Shown here: piece by piece, positions 1-10,856 of the stretch
Layout: every line of letters starts with the position of its first letter
How positions within the stretch are numbered: position 1 is the stretch's first letter
Assembly (NCBI RefSeq): GCF_004379255.2
Contig: NC_056053.1
Location: 17,914,188 to 17,978,187, forward strand
Length of the DNA: 64,000 bases
Reading direction: 5' to 3'
Origin: Salvia splendens
Lineage: Eukaryota > Streptophyta > Magnoliopsida > Lamiales > Lamiaceae
Position numbers and translations under genes: made by a program
The notes under the pieces: model-generated
Databases searched by the model: none
What the model was told of the DNA's origin: nothing
Seen by the model: the letters and a program-made list of their open reading frames with translations, nothing else

Positions 1-595
1 CCGTGTTGATGGATTTTGCATTAAACTTTCTTTTCTTGGAAAAGTTCATGGTGAAATTTAGGTTGACTTGAATAATTCATTAAATAATTTATTTCTTCCA
101 CTTATACGGGTACAATTTTTTTCTCATTGCTGATTAGAAATAGTTTTCTACACTATTTTTATAATATAAACTATTGGCTCTTATGATATTATTGTAATGT
201 AAAACAAAACAAACATCATTATTTTATCTATAAAGAATAATTTTCTATAAATTCGAATTTGTCGTGCTTGATTATTCACGTGATTTATTAATTTATACTA
301 GTACATACCAAAATGGAGATTATTGTAGCATAACGAAAATTATCACAAAGTAAATAATATTGGATCTATAAAGAGCAAATTTTTATAAATCCAATCTATT
401 TTTTGAGTATAATTTACTATTTTTATATTTATTATATATACTAAAAGTATCGATCGGGATTCTTATGAACAAAAAAGAAGATGCATTATTACGTTCCGCA
501 AGAAATAACAAGATGATGTATTACATAGTCCAAAGAGAAAAAGGGTTGCGTACGGATTCAACCAAAATCTCATTAAATTTGAGTATATCTCACCC
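1..595. repeat. Long direct repeat, copy A (cut by window start)
   Basis: This AT-rich sequence recurs at 13352-13946 in the same orientation with only a handful of substitutions and one roughly 7-base indel. The right edges of both copies coincide at a CACCC; beyond it the flanks differ (copy B runs into a CCGAC microsatellite). The left edge of copy A lies outside the window. No protein is encoded. The pair could be LTR-like or two insertions of one non-autonomous element; no diagnostic termini are visible. Confidence 0.85.
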
Positions 596-639
596 TACCG
601 AAGATGAAGTATTACATAGTCCAAAGATGATGTACGGCT

Positions 640-1048
640 TGTAATGCCTCGTAACCGACGACCGTTACGGTCATGACAGCCATTCCATGCATTCTACACA
701 CTAGAATTCACAAAGCATCCTGCATCATAAGCTCTCTCCCTCTCTGCATTGTCTTTCTGTGGAAGCTCTGCCCTCTCCTCCATCCAGTTGGCTGGAGCTC
801 TGCTGATAGCGGTGCTGCTTCATCAGAGACGTATTCGTTTTATCTTTGGGGACGAAACGCCGATCCGAAGAGCACTACCGGGGCGTATCTCGTCTTGCGG
901 AAAGAGGACTCCTCGACTCGGCTAAATTCTTTTACGGTTTCACTGTTTCGAATTTGTTTTGTAATTTCGTTTTAGTTCATCTTCTGTATTCCTTCTTTTG
1001 GGTTGTATTACGCCCAGTTTTATATCTTGTAATCCAGAAACCAACATG
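640..1048 (+). mobile_element. Probable copia-type LTR remnant (U5 side)
   Basis: The stretch has the look of the 3' half of a plant Ty1/copia LTR: a CT-rich leader, a GC-richer block, then a T-rich block ending in TTGTAATCCAG and AAACCAACA. No matching second LTR or internal coding region is visible next to it, so it is at best a solo or truncated LTR. Open frames here do not resemble any protein. The call rests on resemblance to copia LTR ends, not on a paired LTR. Confidence 0.4.
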
Positions 1049-1617
1049 CTCGACCTCTCTAACGTAGTTCTAAAGTACACAAAATATCTTACATTAGAGT
1101 TCTAAAGTACACAAAATATCTTAATTTTTAAAATATGATTAAGTTCTTTAACAAAAGCAATTGACTTGATCCAACACAAAGGGTTTTAATATCATAGTCC
1201 AAATCACTGTTCATACAAAATTCCATACAAAATTCTAACTTCATCCATATAACAATGTGGCACGCTACGAACTCGAATATAAAGATACTAAATTTCATTA
1301 ATGCATGCTTGATTATGAAAATAATACAAGCGGTAGTATATATAAACTCTTCTAACAACGCTATGCGGTTCTGACTTATTTGCGATCCGGGAAAGAACTG
1401 ACAAAGAAAACCCGGAAAGGAGCTTATATCATGCTCGACTATATTAGGACGTAGACATGGGTTGCTCGGCCACTACAGGCTTGGAGAAGGCCAAGTCTGT
1501 ACCGGCGAATGAGTAACCTTATTCAGTACTATTACAATTCCAACATATATATGAAAATTATTTCACATGCAAAATACGTAAATTACTATGACATTTTTAA
1601 ACAAACTAATAACTATT
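1049..1617. other. Intergenic, no gene seen
   Basis: A short duplicated phrase (TTCTAAAGTACACAAAATAT, twice near 1070-1120) and a GC-richer block at 1360-1520 are present. The latter looks unlike its AT-rich surroundings but I could not assign it. The right end, 1608-1617, is the ancestral 3' flank of the metalloproteinase gene (see the Mutator-like element). Confidence 0.4.
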
Positions 1618-1668
1618 GATTGTACAGAGTGGCGGAACCAGAAAATTAAATAAGCCGGTGCTGAAAAT

Positions 1669-1712
1669 AAAATAATAATAATAATAATAATAATAATAAT
1701 TATTATTATTTT
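1669..1712. repeat. AAT/ATT microsatellite
   Basis: About ten AAT units followed by ATT units form a simple repeat that is partly self-complementary. It lies just inside the left end of the Mutator-like element. Confidence 0.9.
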
Positions 1713-1740
1713 ACTATTTTAGTCCGTCGACCATTATGAA

Positions 1741-2239
1741 TTCCGTCCGTCATTAGGAGTCCCGGTTTACTATTTTAGTCCGTCGACCATTATGAATTCC
1801 GATTCACTTTTACTATAAATGGTAGGTACACCTCACTTTCCACTAACTATTCCACTCACATTATAATATAAAACTACTACTCCCTCCGTTCCTGAAAATT
1901 TGTCACTTATTTCCTTTTTTGTCCGTACCTAAAAATTTGTCACCTTTCACTCTTACCATTTTTGGTAATGGCCCCACATTCCACTAACTCATTCTCACTC
2001 ACATTTTATTATAAAACTAATATTTTAAAAATAGGACTCATATCCTACTAACTTTTTCAACCCACTTTCTATTACATTTCTTAAAACCCGTGCTGGGTCA
2101 AATGGTGCCAAATTTTAAGGGACGGAGGGAGTAATATATAAAAATGAGTCTTACATTCCACTATCTTTTCTCAACCACTTTCCTTTATATTTCTTAAAAT
2201 CTATGTTAAACTTAAATGAGACTCCTAGTGACCGACGGA
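1741..2239. mobile_element. Stowaway-like MITE, interrupted by a second MITE
   Basis: The left end TCCGTCCGTCATTAGGAGTC is matched by the reverse complement of the right end near 2214-2239 (TCCGTCGGTCACTAGGAGTC). The body carries the usual Stowaway phrases about TTCCACTA and TTTCTTAAAAT. The copy is split by the 1880-2131 element. Near its left end a 30-bp phrase (TTTTAGTCCGTCGACCATTA and following bases) occurs twice, at about 1727 and 1771. Confidence 0.7.
1880..2131. mobile_element. Stowaway MITE (inner, 252 bp)
   Basis: Terminal inverted repeats CTCCCTCCGTTCC and GGGACGGAGGGAG are flanked by TA on both sides (1878-1879, 2132-2133), the target duplication of Tc1/mariner-type Stowaway elements. 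It is inserted within the older Stowaway copy at 1741-2239. Confidence 0.9.
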
Positions 2240-2854
2240 GTATTATTTTAAGAATGGATAGATTTGAAAATAGAGATTTAAGCCATTGTACTTCCATTTC
2301 TATTACTTTACAATCAACTTAATAATTAATAGTCCAAACTCATGAATCGGATAAAAGTCATGTGCAATATAATTCAATACTAAGATGTCGTATTACATAG
2401 TATAATTATTTATTTACAATATTTGATAATGCCTTCCTCATCACTCTTTTTTTATTGTTAAAAAATTATATATTGCAAATTTGGTTGAGATATTTGCAAT
2501 ATCCTTTTTTTTTATTAAGAATACATTATGGAGGTATATTTTGATTTCTAGTATATTCTGATTTCAAAACTAAGGTAAACTATTAAATTTAAAGAAATAG
2601 AGTAGTACTACTACTTAATTTAATAATATTGCTCTGTAAAAAGTTAATATAGCTTACAGTGTGTCAAAAATCATTTCCAAATTTCAATAAGCTTTCTCTT
2701 TCTTGGTCTCTAACTATTCTATCTCTATTTCACACAGTGACTCTTCCTTTCTTCTCCCCATCTCTCTGAAAATCATACAATAAGAAAAATATTACGGGCA
2801 CTCTCTTCAATTTCTGCCCCAAGCACGGAATAATTATAAAGTAACTGGCACAGG

Positions 2855-2880
2855 CAAGCCCCCGCTGGAGCGGGGGCTTG
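2855..2880. repeat. Perfect GC-rich hairpin
   Basis: CAAGCCCCCGCT and AGCGGGGGCTTG form a perfect 12-bp stem around a 2-base loop. It is near the right end of the Mutator-like element, 17 bases beyond the metalloproteinase stop codon, so it should fold in the 3' UTR of that transcript. Confidence 0.9.
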
Positions 2881-2896
2881 TCCCTTACTAGTTCCG

Positions 2897-3829
2897 TCAC
2901 TGATTGTACAAAGCTCTTATTCCTTGGATATCATCTGGATGCAAGTTCTTGACCTGTCCGGCTGAAAACGTCGGAAACATGATAGCTTCATTAACTCTAC
3001 TGTGTTCAAGCCCTAAAAGGTGTCCGATTTCATGAAGTGCAAGGGTTTCAAGGTCATAAGATCCCGGAACTGACCCAACGGACCACCTCTCTTCGGCATC
3101 GTAATGGAACCTTCCATTAGTCGGTGCAAACGAATGAGCTAGGACTCCGCCGGGGCCATCAAAAGGGAATCCATCTCTGTGGTCGCGGCGGTAGAACCCT
3201 ATAACCAAATCAGAGTTTTGATTGGTTGGGACTTGTTCAAAGGAAAATTGGGTGACGGAATACCACTTTTGGAAGGCACGTGCCACCGGGGCTCTAGCAT
3301 ATGTTGGAACGTTGGAGATGAATCTATAAGTGAGATAGGTTTTAGAAGATGGCCATTTAGGGCTTCTCGGAAAGAAACTGTAGTGAGATACTGTGTGGAT
3401 GTTGCTCGAGCTCGACTCGTGATTATTGTCACGAGGTTGCATGTAGTTGATGCTGTTAGCAATATCAGGCACCCCACATCGAGGGGTTGTCGTTTTGGAT
3501 ATCGTTTCATCATCTACGATACCTGAGGGTTTGATGTTGTAGTTTTTCTGGTAGGTTTTGATGGCTGATTCTAGGGTATCATCGAAATCATCATCCATGG
3601 CATGAGCATTGTTTTCATAGCTGAAATAACCGAATTTCTCGAGATAGGCTTTGAGCTCGTGGATGTCTTTTGTGCTGTTTCCCTTTTGACAACCTTTTAA
3701 TTTCTTGATGAAATTAAAAGGTGATGAGTTTTTGTCACTTGGGGAGCTCCTCTTGGCATGGCCAATTGGTGCAAGTGGAATGAAAATGAGAAGTATAAAG
3801 AAGATGGGATGAAAGATCTTAGAAGCCAT
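2897..3829 (-). CDS. Secreted matrix metalloproteinase (matrixin, M10A)
   Basis: This is an intact single-exon gene of 310 residues for a zinc endopeptidase acting in the apoplast or at the cell surface. A hydrophobic signal peptide covers residues 1-25. The propeptide ends in the cysteine switch PRCGVPD (116-122), whose Cys118 should hold the zinc in the zymogen. The catalytic zinc site HEIGHLLGLEHS lies at 266-277, followed by the Met-turn IMFP. The protein stops soon after the catalytic domain, without the C-terminal GPI/membrane tail of several Arabidopsis MMPs. The final Gln codon is partly, and the TGA stop wholly, contributed by the Mutator-like element. The ancestral flank at 1608-1626 shows the original ending was also Gln-stop, so the protein is not shortened. 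Plant MMPs act in defence, growth and wall remodelling; substrates cannot be told from sequence. Confidence 0.95.
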   Translation of the reverse strand: MASKIFHPIFFILLIFIPLAPIGHAKRSSPSDKNSSPFNFIKKLKGCQKGNSTKDIHELKAYLEKFGYFSYENNAHAMDDDFDDTLESAIKTYQKNYNIKPSGIVDDETISKTTTPRCGVPDIANSINYMQPRDNNHESSSSNIHTVSHYSFFPRSPKWPSSKTYLTYRFISNVPTYARAPVARAFQKWYSVTQFSFEQVPTNQNSDLVIGFYRRDHRDGFPFDGPGGVLAHSFAPTNGRFHYDAEERWSVGSVPGSYDLETLALHEIGHLLGLEHSRVNEAIMFPTFSAGQVKNLHPDDIQGIRALYNQ

Positions 3830-3902
3830 GAACGAGTACTTGAAAAGATATGTAAGACTATTTATTTTTTTGTGTGATACATGTTAGTGTTATATTGTTT
3901 GT

Positions 3903-3909
3903 ATTTATA
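3903..3909 (-). promoter_or_regulatory. TATA box of the metalloproteinase gene
   Basis: TATAAAT on the minus strand lies about 75 bases upstream of the ATG at 3829, a normal spacing for a plant core promoter with a short 5' UTR. Confidence 0.65.
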
Positions 3910-4651
3910 GGCTGAGTTTGGCAAAGATAAGAATAGAAATAGAAGTCAAGGAGTAAAATTTAAATTTGCGAGTTTAATTTGTTTGACGTTATTAATTTAA
4001 TGACTTTGACTGGAGATATTGGGTGTAGAATTGTGAGAAATAACCGTCTTCAAATCACAATGTTTTAAAACTCGAATCGTATATAATGTTCATATCAAAT
4101 CGGTCATTAATTGCAGGACTTCATTTCGTAAACAGTTACGAAACAATAATATAATGTTCATATCAAATCGGTTACGGAAGTTTAATTTATTTCAATGTGA
4201 ATAATAAACTTTATATTTCACATTATGGTAGTGATTTTGAGACACACTCAATGTCACACTATCCGTATGTTATTATGACATAAGCATATATAAGTAATAA
4301 ATTAATAAAAATTGTATATAAAAAATTGGACATTTTAGGTATTTTACATTTGAAATAAATTTATAATTATTAATTAATGTAGTGTATTACATATTTAACC
4401 TTTTATTGATCATTTAGGAAAGATTAAAATTTTCATAATCAACATTTATACGTTTAATTAGGGAATGATTTACTACATTAATTTGTAGACTAACCGTTGC
4501 ATAATTTATTCTTCCATTAACAAGAATTGAGGATATTTCTTCTCCATTGTATTAAAATTTAAACTCTCCCCTACAAATTAGATTGTAGTTAGATATATTA
4601 TAGATTGGTTTTTGTCAAAGTGTAAAGTAAAGTTAAAGATGCTAAACTTAC
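3910..4651. other. Intergenic / possible 3' part of the RPA-like gene
   Basis: AT-rich sequence. A donor-like GTAAG follows exon 2 of the RPA-like gene, and an acceptor-like TTTGTAG occurs at about 4580, but the frame after it closes after roughly 20 codons, so no convincing third exon is seen. Confidence 0.4.
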
Positions 4652-5170
4652 CAAAAAGTGGTTCATCACATACATTACCAATCTGCGTAATCTCCTCAAA
4701 TGACATCAAATTTAAAAGCATTTTTGGAAATTGAGGCTCATTAACTTCAATCATTTGTGTGCTTGAAATCATCTTAATGTGGTATGCATGATTTGTAACT
4801 GGATTGCGAGGCCGATTTTGCCTCATGAGAAAATTGCGTATACGAAATATACCCCCTTCCCTAATTAGTGCACCAAACTTTGCATGTAGAATTCGTGGAA
4901 TAGTTGCTTGAATCCTTGTGCCCTGAACACAAAAAAGTCCATAGGTAATGGTTTCATATAACTTGCAAAAACATATCTAAAAAGCACAAAACAACATACC
5001 ATTCGATCGTGAAGCACACATTCTAGACTCGCGATATTGGTTTTGTCTCTAGGAGCGGAAACTTCATAGACATGGATACAACGGACTTTGATAATCGAAT
5101 TAGTTTTCGTTAGTTGTAGATCATCGAGCAAGGTGTGGAATGGTTCCATGGTATCAACCTTGCTACTCAT
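4652..5170 (-). CDS. RPA1-like OB-fold (DUF223) protein, two 5' exons
   Basis: Two exons can be read: 5170-5000 (57 codons, starting MSSKVDTMEPF) and 4922-4652 (90 codons plus one base), separated by a 77-bp GT-AG intron. The product has the pattern of the first OB fold of plant replication protein A 70-kDa-like proteins: an N-terminal FHTLLDDLQLTKTNSIIKVR, then RIQATIPRILHAKFGALIRE and EGGIFRIRNF after the intron. This family binds single-stranded DNA and is often carried or amplified by Helitrons. The remaining OB folds and zinc-finger domain (family members have about 400-600 residues) are not visible leftward, so the copy is partial. Both exons are open and a TATA box precedes them, so transcription is possible. 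No Helitron Rep/helicase is in the window. Confidence 0.65.
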
Positions 5171-5248
5171 GGGAAGAACAAAAAGATGAAGCTTGAGCTG
5201 TATAAGGTAAGTAGGTATGTGTGGATAGATCAAATCATATAATGTCAT

Positions 5249-5255
5249 ATTTATA
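5249..5255 (-). promoter_or_regulatory. TATA box of the RPA1-like gene
   Basis: TATAAAT on the minus strand lies 79 bases upstream of the ATG at 5170, consistent with a core promoter. Confidence 0.5.
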
Positions 5256-5380
5256 GGGCAAAAAATGAAGTATGAGGCATCATTTTAATTAGTGGAGAAA
5301 CCTAATCGGCCTACAATTCTATTCTTTTTATATAGATAAAATAAAGATGTGAAAAGTCATACAATTAAAATATCATAAAT

Positions 5381-6500
5381 CATAAAATTATAATGATAGA
5401 GGTTAGAAGAGATAGAAAGTTAAATTATGCAATTAATGGAGAAATACGTTTTCAGTTCATAGCTATTAGCTATATTGATTATTCAGAAGAAATTAGTCAA
5501 CTATTTATTTGAATTATGGTGCACGTTTACAAATCATGGTTAAGAATTTTATGGAATACAATATGATATTTGCACCTATGGACCATATATTTATAGCTAT
5601 GAATTTAAATAGGATAGGTTAATTCTCTGTAATTTAATTTTTTAATTAGTGCAGAACCATTACAAAAATCATTTAGAATTCAAGTGGGCATTTGTACCCA
5701 ATTACTTTATTTTATGTTGATATCAAATTGATAAGAAACGTCCAATAACCTTAATAGATTAAATATTCTATTAAATTGTCATAAAATTATAATGATAGAG
5801 GTTAGAAGAGATAGAAAGTTAAATTATGCAATTAATGGAGAAATACATTTTCAGTTCATAGCTATTAGCTATATTGATTATTCAGAAGATATTAGTCAAT
5901 TGTTTATTTGAATTATGGTCCACGTTTTCAAAGCATGGTTAAGAATTTTATGGAATACAATATGATATTTGCACCTATAGACCATATATTTATAGCTATG
6001 AATTTAAATAGGATAGGTTAATTCTTTGTAATTTAATATTTTAATTAGTGCAGAACCGTTACAATAATTATTTAGAATTCAAGTGGAAATTTGTACCCAA
6101 TTACTTTATTTTATGTTGATATCAAATTGATTAGAAATGTCCAATAACCTTAATAGATTAAATATTCTATTAAATTGTGCAATTAATGGAGAAATACGTT
6201 TTCAGTTCATAGCTATTAGCTATATTGATTATTCAGAAGAAATTAGTCAATTGTTTATTTGAATTATGGTCCACGTTTACAAATCATGGTTAAGAATTTT
6301 ATGGAATACAATATGATATTTGCACCTATGGACCATATAGTTATAGCTATGAATTTAAATAGGATAGGTTAATTCTCTGTAATTTAATATTTTAATTAGT
6401 GCTGAACCGTTACAATAATCATTTAGAATTCAAGTGAAAATTTTTACCCAATTACTTTATTTTATGTTGATTTCAAATTGATAAGAAACGTCCAATAACA
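5381..6500. repeat. Tandem repeat, 399-bp period, about 2.8 copies
   Basis: Successive copies begin at about 5381, 5781 and 6179. Copies 1 and 2 are offset by 399 bases throughout; copy 3 lacks the first 48 bases of the unit. Units differ by scattered substitutions only. Each unit is AT-rich and non-coding and contains the self-complementary phrase CATAGCTATTAGCTATATTG. It lies upstream of the RPA-like gene. Confidence 0.92.
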
Positions 6501-8327
6501 ATAAATATTTAATTCCCAGACTAAATTTTTAATTTCCAAAATACCCCCAAAACTCAACTTTTATATATGTATAGATAGATTGCATCATTAATTAAATGAA
6601 AATTATATAGGTTAGCTCTTGTTTTGTTTTTATCATTGCACATCATTTATTAAATGAGTTATTATATGTTATACTTATTCAAAAATAGTGTAGCTCCTTG
6701 CGTAGTAGTATCTAGTATGTAAGTATGAGTTATATATGGATGTATCAATATTATATATGAAAAGATTAAACAATACCATATTTTGAAATTATTTATTTAT
6801 TTTATTAAGGATTGTGTCTCATTAGTTAGAGTATGACATAGATCTACTTCCAATTGTTAAAATATTGTTTGACGGACATACCATGTCATCAGGCCAACAT
6901 GATATGCCTGGACCGCTGAATTTTTTCTCGGGGGAGACGTGGGGCAACAATTTGTTTTTTTTATTCTTTACATAATTAAAATAAAATTTAATGATAATAT
7001 TAAATGTACATACAGATTATGTACGAAAAAAGAGATTGTGTATTTTTTTAAAATATTGAATAAAAATGATTATTTTTGCAAATAAAATTTACTACATTTA
7101 TGAATAAATATTATTGTTTTATGAATAAAAGTTACTAATATTATTTGAATAAATAAAATTTATTGTTTTACAAATAAAAGTTATTCTTCTTGTTAATATA
7201 ATTTATTAAAAAATATTGTTTTATTTAGTATAGCTGTAGGATCTAACTTTAAGTAGCTCCGTACGAGACAATGTTTTTATTATTTTTAAAAAATGACTTT
7301 TACATAATACATTCTTAAAAATAAGTCTGGATTAATTATTTGTGTTTTATAATTTCCGTGCCAAATTTGAGTTAGGTTCCGAAATCTATATCTATATATA
7401 TATAAAAGGAGATTTTGGAAATATTTACAAAACTACCATTTTAATTTAAAAATTATAATCTAATTAAAATTATTCTTTGTTAATGAATTTAAGGGAGTTG
7501 ATGGATACAAATAAATACTGTAGCATTACAACACTTGAATTTAAATATTTATAAATTTTAGGTAAGATTTGTAATAAATCAAAATATTGGTCACCAAACT
7601 AATTCAGGTGTTTTACGGAGTAACGTATATAGACATTGAAGAATTTCAATTATTATAAATTAAATACACACAAGTCATATAAAAAGTTTGTTGGATGCGT
7701 TAGTTTCATTTTATTTTATCTTGTACATTAATTTGTTTGACATCAAGAAGAAATTAAAGAGGAGTGTGGAGAATTTGATGAGGCCGTTACGGGTTTTTCT
7801 CATCCAAATATCGATGCCATTTATTATTTGCTAAAAATTTGATGTTATATTTCAATTGATTTAACAAAGGATTGCAACTTTCTCACGTTTTGCCTTCATT
7901 AATGTAGACAAATTAAGCACCACAATAATATGATCCAAAATCTTTCATTAAATACAAAGTTGTATTCACTCTTATTAGTAACATGTATATTTATATATAA
8001 TAAAAATAATTGAATTTCTTTAGTATAAATTATACACAAATGCCTATCATAGCCAACTTATTTTCTCTCTATAAATATTCTTTCACCCAGCAAATTTATT
8101 CAATCAAAATTTCAGATTTGTGGTAGAGGGTGACGGTATGGAGAGTGAGATAGATGCCTTTAATTGAGTGCAGCAGGGTGAGTGGCAGAGGATTTGAGAA
8201 GAATGAAGACTAGAGAGTGAGCCGTCTCCTCTTCTTCTTCCCACACGTTTATGCCATTAATTTTCTATACTTCTTTCAACTTCTTTTCTCCTATAAATTC
8301 TGGTATAGCTGATGATAATGGATATGG
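6501..8327. other. AT-rich intergenic, no gene seen
   Basis: Very AT-rich, with many stop codons in all frames. A short TA-rich tract sits at 7388-7408. The segment 8100-8270 is GC-richer and leads into the response-regulator fragment; it may be its former upstream region. Confidence 0.5.
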
Positions 8328-8490
8328 ATGACCGCTTGCAATTTGCAAAATCTCTTATAATCTGCCGAGACAGGATTGCTATGCGAGCGCAAGAATGGAT
8401 TCAGTATTGTGATCAGTGACGTTAACATACTAGACATGGACGGTTTCAAGCTTCGAGAGCATGTCAGCCTGGAGATGGATCTTGTAATTT
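8328..8490 (+). pseudogene. Type-B response regulator receiver-domain fragment
   Basis: The frame from 8328 reads as the middle of a type-B ARR receiver domain: a decayed TACNL segment, then ERKNGF, VISDV (Asp of the phosphoacceptor site retained), DMDGFKL and HVSLEMDL. In intact type-B ARRs this block precedes a conserved Lys, the rest of the receiver and a GARP DNA-binding domain. Here an in-frame TAA (8358-8360) breaks it, the sequence loses similarity after about 8490, and no GARP domain follows. It is therefore a gene fragment, probably carried here by a transposition or duplication. The intact family transmits cytokinin phosphorelay signals in the nucleus. Confidence 0.7.
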
Positions 8491-10856
8491 GGCGAAGGAG
8501 GAGAACTATTTTCGGTTGCAATATAAATCTAATTTCGAATTATTTGATTTCCTTTTTTCTGTGATTTTTTTACCTACTTTGACATATTCTTGACTAAAAA
8601 ATCGCTGTCAAATATCACAATGATCAACAAATCATCATTTCGCTTAATTATGCATGTCATTTTACGAGAACTAGATGATGGAAGAGGGGAGCAAACCTCT
8701 AGGATAAATAATTTGAAAATAATATTTTACCTGCTTGAGAAAAAACAAGAAGATGAAGACTCCTGAATGGTGCACATTATAAAATAAAATGAGCAACTAT
8801 GGTTAAATACTTGAATGTATATATAGAGTATTAATTTATTTACAGTATGTTGTATTGGGTGGAATATTTATATGATAAATTGAGAGAAAAACAGTGATAA
8901 TAACATATTTAATATATTAATTTAGGTAAATTAATTATATATAGATGATAATATTATTAATAGATTTTACTAAAACTGTACAATTTATTAATTAAATTGT
9001 ATACAATTTTAGCATACTTTTTTCTTTTATCTATCCTTATTTTTGCATGTTCTTTATTTATTATTTTGTGTATTTTAAACAAAATAAGAATCTATTACTA
9101 TATAATTAAAAACTATTTATAAACTTGAATGTGTTTACAAGTTCAAGAATGATTGGAAAAAAAATAAAAATAATAAAATGTAATACAAAGTTTATTAAAT
9201 AAGAAATATTTGAAATAATATTTCACTCAAATAAAAATAAACTAACGGGTACTGATAAATTTTTGTTGTAAAGAGCAATAATTTTTGGAACACTTTTTAA
9301 AAGTCTTGGTTGAGTTTTTAACAACACTATATAGTTTTTATATTTTTATTTATTCATGAATTAATTAAAACTAAATCAATTTTGTTAGTATTGGCCTGTG
9401 ATAGCTAAATGTTTTCTTCAAAAATATAATTATTTCATACTCCAATTTTTATATTTTCCTTTTCTATTTTGCTTTTTTCTAAGTATTATAATACTTCTAT
9501 TGTTTTTTAATAAATATACCCTATAATCAATAGTGTACAATATGTTAATACTTCTATGGTTGAATATTTATGAATTTTGGGTATCATTGCAATTACTTAA
9601 ATTTAAAATAATAATTTTAGATATAAACTTAGAATCTTATACGACAGTTTCATATGTATAAATGTAATCCTCCATAATTGAACAATTACGTTGACTAAAA
9701 TATTGATTTTATAGCAAGAAGAGGCAATGTGAGGTAAAAGCAATATTAAATGTTTGTCGGTTAGAAATATAATTTTACTTAACTAGGGCGGATTATATTT
9801 TAAAGTTAAGGGTTTATGATTTAGGTTTCAAGGTTTGGGTTTTTAGTGTATAGGGTCACTATATTGCAATGAAATGAAGCTCGACGAGGAAGTATCTCAC
9901 CAGTGCAATCTTAAATTATTGCAATGTAAACTTGCTCCTGCAGTTATAACTCAACGGTTAATTCATATTTTCACAGAATTAAAATGCTTTTTAATTTTAA
10001 GTCTGATATTTAAATGTCAACACAAATAAGTGTTGAAATTTTAATGTAATCGTATTGACATTTTAAAGAAAAGTTAGCATTTAAACGCACTCTTGTGGCC
10101 ATGTGGGGTTATTGTGATTGAAAAAGTATAATCCAAAGCAAAAATATGTCGAATATTCTTTTGTTTATCATTTCATAAATTTTATTTCGCATAATGAAAT
10201 AAATATGAAGAAATTTAGTTAAAGCGACAGAAAATCTTAAACATTACCCCTGCTCCCACCAATTCATCTACCTATCTCAGTAATTGCAAAGTGTGCCAAT
10301 TTACATATCTTAAACTACATGAAGTACGTGTGTACTTTTTGTTTATTTACTTCGGTTCATGATATTTGTATGGCCTTTTGAAGGTTGTAAAACTAACTCT
10401 TTGACGACGATAAGGAAGATGATTTGGACAACTTAGAGTTTTTTACTTATGACGACGAAAACAACATTTTTTGACTCTTTTGGCTGCGTGGATGACAAAG
10501 AATTGTAGAGTGATACTGCTAGGGTTTATATACTATCAAGTATGTTTGAGCTGCTTTATATATAAAAATCCCTACATTCACATTGTGTTTTGCTTATTCA
10601 TTTATGTTGTGTTTTACAAGCATATATATATTTATAAGGAAACGAGTCTAAGGCATGTAAATAGATCAAAGAATACAAAATCGTTGAGATATGCAAAAAC
10701 AAGGATAAAACATATGAAACAACCTACCAAAGCAAACAATAAAACAAGACCACCCTCCCTTCAACAACAAAAACAAAAATTACAACGATAACCCTCACCG
10801 TTCACAAAGACTCATAATCAACAAGATTGAGATAGAATCATCTCAATGTCAAAAGG
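8491..10856. other. AT-rich intergenic, no gene seen
   Basis: About 2.4 kb of AT-rich sequence with no frame resembling a protein. A few G-richer words at 9790-9850 (GGGTTTATGATTTAGG-type) are unassigned. Confidence 0.5.

Larger units (their letters stand above)
1627..2901. mobile_element. Mutator-like non-autonomous element with 9-bp TSD
   Basis: A perfect 9-bp direct repeat GATTGTACA flanks the element (1618-1626 and 2902-2910), a length typical of Mutator-superfamily insertions. The ends form short inverted repeats: AGTGGCGGAACCAG on the left, and AGTGACGGAACTAG read inward from the right. No transposase is present. The body holds an (AAT)n tract, two nested Stowaway elements and a GC-rich hairpin near the right end. 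The right end lies inside the last codons of the metalloproteinase and supplies its stop codon. The superfamily assignment is an inference from TSD length. Confidence 0.8.

Noticed and set aside
673..1067. 100-codon and 73-codon frames near the window start
   Set aside because: The region reads as the U5 side of a copia-type LTR; translations resemble nothing and lack a promoter or splice context.
10471..10791. 106-codon frame in AT-rich DNA
   Set aside because: Lys/Tyr/Ile-rich composition expected of AT-rich spacer, no motif.
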